DNA of 8,354 bases from an uncultured Lachnospiraceae bacterium (GTDB lineage Bacteria > Bacillota > Clostridia > Lachnospirales > Lachnospiraceae): assembly GCA_910585395.1 (NCBI GenBank), contig CAJUCK010000085.1, positions 1 through 8,354 of the forward strand, read 5' to 3'. Positions 6,545 to 8,354 of this stretch are shown in pieces. The notes under the pieces were generated by a model, which was not told where the DNA came from, searched no databases, and saw only the letters and a program-made list of their open reading frames with translations. The position numbers were made by a program, and so were the translations under genes. Each line of letters starts with the position of its first letter. Within the stretch, counting starts at the first letter, position 1.

Positions 6545-7984
6545 TTATTTTCCTCCGATGTTTTCCATTAAGGCTGACTTTAAATTATTATACTGTTCCA
6601 TACTCTTTTCATAATTTGCCTTTCTCACATTCATCTCCATGCGGAACGCTGATTTCTTCACTTCCCTTGGCGCCTGTTCCACCAATTCTTTAATGTTGTG
6701 AGCAAAAGCTTCTGCCTTATCCCATGCCTCCACTTCCATGCATATAATCAGTTTCTCCATCTTGCTGGCAATCTCCTGCAGGTTCTCCTGCGTTCCATAA
6801 TGGAAAATCTTCTCCAGGTCATCATACTGCGGCACATCCTGATTTTGATTGATAAATTCAAACCGTTCGCTTGATTTCCCCTCTTCTTTTCTGTTTTGGG
6901 ACAGATGCAGGCGGACAGAAAATGAAAAACTGCTTCCTTTTCCTTTTTCACTGTCCAAATGTATGGTGCCTTGCATCAGCTCAATTAACTGTTTGGTAAT
7001 GGACAGACCCAGCCCGGTGCCGCCGTATTTTCTAGTAATGGATGCGTCTACCTGTGAAAAACTTTTAAAGAGCTTATCTTTCTCTTCCGGTGAAATTCCA
7101 ATGCCAGTATCAGAAACAACAAAGAACAGCTCAATCTCGTCATCAAACTGCACTGTCTTAGTCACCTCGATATTGATATAACCCACACTGGTAAATTTTA
7201 CTGCATTAGACAGCAAATTATTCAAAATCTGTGTCAGACGCAGTTCATCTCCCACAAGATATTCTGGAATATTTTGATCAATATTCACCATAATCCGCAG
7301 TCCTTTGGCATTAATTGCGGTAATATTCGTTTCAACTGCATGATTTACCATTTTATAGAAATTGAATTCTTTCTGCTCAATCACAAACTTTCCTGCTTCC
7401 AATTTAGAAAAATCCAGAATATTGTTGATAATCGCAGACATATTTTCGCAGCAGCGGAGAATAATATCCATAGTATTTTTCACATCTCCCGCAACTCCTG
7501 TATCCAGAAGATTCGTAACATGCCCGCGAATGCCGTTCACCGGCGTCCGAAGCTCATGAGTCACATTCGCCACAAACTCATTCCTGACCTTAATAGTCTC
7601 TTCCATCTCTTCTTTCATGCGCACAAGCTTGCGCTCCGTCTCAATTCGCTTTGCAACATTTATCGCAAACAGAAGATGGTTTCCTTTTTCTATTACAGTT
7701 CTCATCCGCACTGGAAAACAAGTTCCGTTCTTACGGTACATCATTCCCTCTTCCATCTTTTCCAATGTTTCCAAAGGGAAGCAATCATTTTCCAGATGCA
7801 GCTCCCCAGGAAACAGAGTATCCATTCCTAACTGCGTCAGCTTTTCTCCATATCCCAGTTCTTCCTGTGCCAGCGCATTTCCATATAAAATCCTGCCCTG
7901 GTTGTCAAATTTTAAAATAATCTCCAGAGACGCCTCCATTAAGCGGTAGACATCTTCCCCCTGCAATGCATCCTGTTCCATCAT
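6545..7984 (-). CDS. Soluble PAS sensor histidine kinase with C-terminal HPt-like domain
   Basis: A 479-residue kinase with no membrane segment, so it should sense a cytosolic signal. A PAS domain covers about 8-112, but no cofactor can be inferred. A helical linker (about 113-135) leads to HisKA with His143 in FVANVTHELRTP. The ATPase domain has the N box at 252-264 (Asn260), DTGIGI at 292-297, the F box at about 306-309 and GGTGLGLS at 321-328. After a polar linker (about 361-385), the last 90 residues are helical and contain AHNIKEL at 428-434, which resembles the phospho-His region of HPt domains (His429) but lacks the usual K-G step. There is no receiver domain in the chain. The nearest receiver is in the HD-GYP protein one base downstream, the likely partner. 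Two adjacent ATGs are possible; the second, at 7981, has the better spacing to the GAGGTG site. Confidence 0.93.
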   Translation of the reverse strand: MMEQDALQGEDVYRLMEASLEIILKFDNQGRILYGNALAQEELGYGEKLTQLGMDTLFPGELHLENDCFPLETLEKMEEGMMYRKNGTCFPVRMRTVIEKGNHLLFAINVAKRIETERKLVRMKEEMEETIKVRNEFVANVTHELRTPVNGIRGHVTNLLDTGVAGDVKNTMDIILRCCENMSAIINNILDFSKLEAGKFVIEQKEFNFYKMVNHAVETNITAINAKGLRIMVNIDQNIPEYLVGDELRLTQILNNLLSNAVKFTSVGYINIEVTKTVQFDDEIELFFVVSDTGIGISPEEKDKLFKSFSQVDASITRKYGGTGLGLSITKQLIELMQGTIHLDSEKGKGSSFSFSVRLHLSQNRKEEGKSSERFEFINQNQDVPQYDDLEKIFHYGTQENLQEIASKMEKLIICMEVEAWDKAEAFAHNIKELVEQAPREVKKSAFRMEMNVRKANYEKSMEQYNNLKSALMENIGGK

Positions 7985-7986
7985 TC

Positions 7987-7992
7987 CACCTC
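7987..7992 (-). promoter_or_regulatory. Ribosome binding site of the sensor kinase gene
   Basis: GAGGTG on the coding strand matches six bases of the anti-Shine-Dalgarno complement. The GAGG core lies 4 bases from the first ATG (7984) and 7 from the second (7981). The second is therefore favoured, a difference of one residue. Confidence 0.6.
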
Positions 7993-8051
7993 TTTTTATC
8001 TGCTATATTTCAGTCCATATTTGGCTTTTCGACTTTAATTTTACTATTTTT

Positions 8052-8080
8052 AGTATAAGGTCTGACAAATAAGGTGTCAA
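8052..8080 (-). promoter_or_regulatory. Sigma-A promoter of the sensor kinase/HD-GYP unit
   Basis: The -35 box TTGACA (8075..8080) and the -10 box TATACT (8052..8057) are separated by 17 bases, one mismatch from consensus in total. Transcription would start near 8045, leaving an AT-rich leader of about 60 bases before the kinase start. It lies downstream of the tRNA terminator, so the kinase unit is independent of the tRNA gene. Confidence 0.82.
8063..8079. promoter_or_regulatory. Inverted repeat overlapping the -35 box, possible operator
   Basis: TGACA and TGTCA form perfect 5-base arms around a 7-base spacer. One arm lies inside the -35 element and the other in the promoter spacer. A regulator bound here could block RNA polymerase. 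The arms are short and part of the match is forced by the TTGACA box, so chance is a real possibility. Confidence 0.25.
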
Positions 8081-8218
8081 GACTAAAGTACCGTGGTAAA
8101 AAAAGGAATCCAATGTATTTTTCCCGGGCAATTATTCCCCAATAATCTATTTTGCTGCATTTTCTTCAAATAGCAAAAACTTCAAAAAGAATTTCTGCTG
8201 TATTCTTCATATCGTTAG

Positions 8219-8265
8219 AAAAAAAAGAAAACCCAACCTCCTGCTCTTTGCAGGAATTGAGTTTC
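8219..8265 (-). terminator. Rho-independent terminator after tRNA-Leu
   Basis: On the transcribed strand a long hairpin forms: the 5' arm at 8250..8265 pairs with the 3' arm at 8227..8244, around the 5-base loop AAAGA (8245..8249). The stem has a perfect GC-rich top (TCCTGC with GCAGGA), one bulged G and a few G-U pairs below. It is followed by a run of 8 T (8219..8226). It lies 11 bases past the tRNA 3' end and should insulate the kinase unit from tRNA transcription. Confidence 0.9.
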
Positions 8266-8276
8266 TCATAAAATAA

Positions 8277-8354
8277 TGCCGGCGACCGGAATCGAACCGG
8301 TACGATGTCGCCACCACAGGATTTTAAGTCCTGCGCGTCTGCCAGTTCCGCCAC
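8277..8354 (-). tRNA. tRNA-Leu (anticodon UAA), 5' end cut by the window edge
   Basis: A type II tRNA that reads UUA leucine codons. The anticodon stem CAGGA/TCCTG encloses the loop CTTAAAA, placing UAA at 8326..8324. The T arm is ACCGG, TTCGATT, CCGGT, and a long variable arm (containing GCGA/TCGT) precedes it, as expected for leucine. The D-arm segment with GGCAGACGC is present. The acceptor 3' strand is CGCCGGC with discriminator A at 8277; by pairing, about six 5' bases (expected GCCGGC) lie beyond the window. The CCA end is not encoded, so it must be added after transcription. Confidence 0.96.

Noticed and set aside
7274..7831. Plus-strand open frame of 185 codons opposite the sensor kinase
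   Set aside because: It lies wholly inside a convincing kinase gene on the other strand and has no recognisable domain; its His- and Phe-rich composition is typical of an antisense shadow. Other plus-strand frames opposite cheA, cheB and the kinase were rejected for the same reason.
8131..8146. Perfect inverted repeat ATTATT-CCCC-AATAAT in the spacer
   Set aside because: The stem is only A-T pairs, has no T run after it and is too weak for a terminator. In such AT-rich DNA it is easily chance, and it lies upstream of the promoter with no clear role.
8166..8200. Possible second hairpin (GCAGAAATT with AGTTTTTGC) between terminator and promoter
   Set aside because: It relies on two G-U pairs and has no T run after it, so it does not qualify as a terminator or a leader structure.
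8166..8354. Open frame of 62 codons starting MAELADAQDLKSCG on the minus strand
   Set aside because: It is a translation of the tRNA-Leu gene and its terminator. Such MAELADAQ-type proteins are a well-known annotation artefact.
1..8354. Mobile elements, CRISPR repeats, riboswitches or att sites (the tRNA gene could serve as an integration site)
   Set aside because: No transposase, integrase, terminal repeats, spaced direct repeats or duplicated tRNA 3' end were seen, and the genes form a coherent chromosomal-type signalling locus.

Overview
The window comes from a low-to-mid GC Gram-positive anaerobe of the Clostridia, most likely a Lachnospiraceae-type gut or sediment bacterium. This rests on the style of the proteins, the strong AGGAGG-type ribosome sites, the near-consensus sigma-A promoters and the AT-rich spacers. 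I cannot name a genus. Everything recognisable lies on the minus strand, so the genes are described right to left, in the direction of transcription.

Right end (8354 to about 7985): a tRNA-Leu with anticodon UAA, cut at its 5' end by the window edge. It is followed by a strong rho-independent terminator (8219..8265), about 140 bases of AT-rich spacer with no gene, and then a near-consensus sigma-A promoter (TTGACA, 17 bp, TATACT; 8052..8080).

First module (7984 to 5467): a soluble PAS sensor histidine kinase with a C-terminal HPt-like domain, followed one base later by a response regulator with an HD-GYP output domain. The two look like a dedicated two-component pair feeding into cyclic-di-GMP turnover. 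However, the HD-GYP domain has lost its RxxK phosphate-contact motif while keeping all the metal ligands.

Second module (5372 to 1): cheR, cheB, a stand-alone cheY-like receiver, cheA, cheW and the start of a methyl-accepting chemotaxis protein, in one compact unit with gaps of 3 to 40 bases. A second near-consensus sigma-A promoter (TTGACA, 17 bp, TATCAT; 5424..5452) sits in the only sizeable gap, directly before cheR. No terminator separates the modules, so the che genes can be read both from their own promoter and from the kinase promoter.

How they work together: the receptor is joined through CheW to the kinase CheA, which phosphorylates the CheY-like protein and CheB. CheR and CheB methylate and demethylate the receptor. 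The upstream kinase and HD-GYP regulator add a second, cytosolic input. Several details argue that this may not be an ordinary flagellar chemotaxis locus. The receptor has almost no extracellular domain, the CheY is unlike flagellar Bacillus-type CheY, the promoters are sigma-A rather than SigD type, and no flagellar, cheC or cheD gene is visible. An alternative-function chemosensory system tied to c-di-GMP is an inference worth testing, not something the sequence proves.
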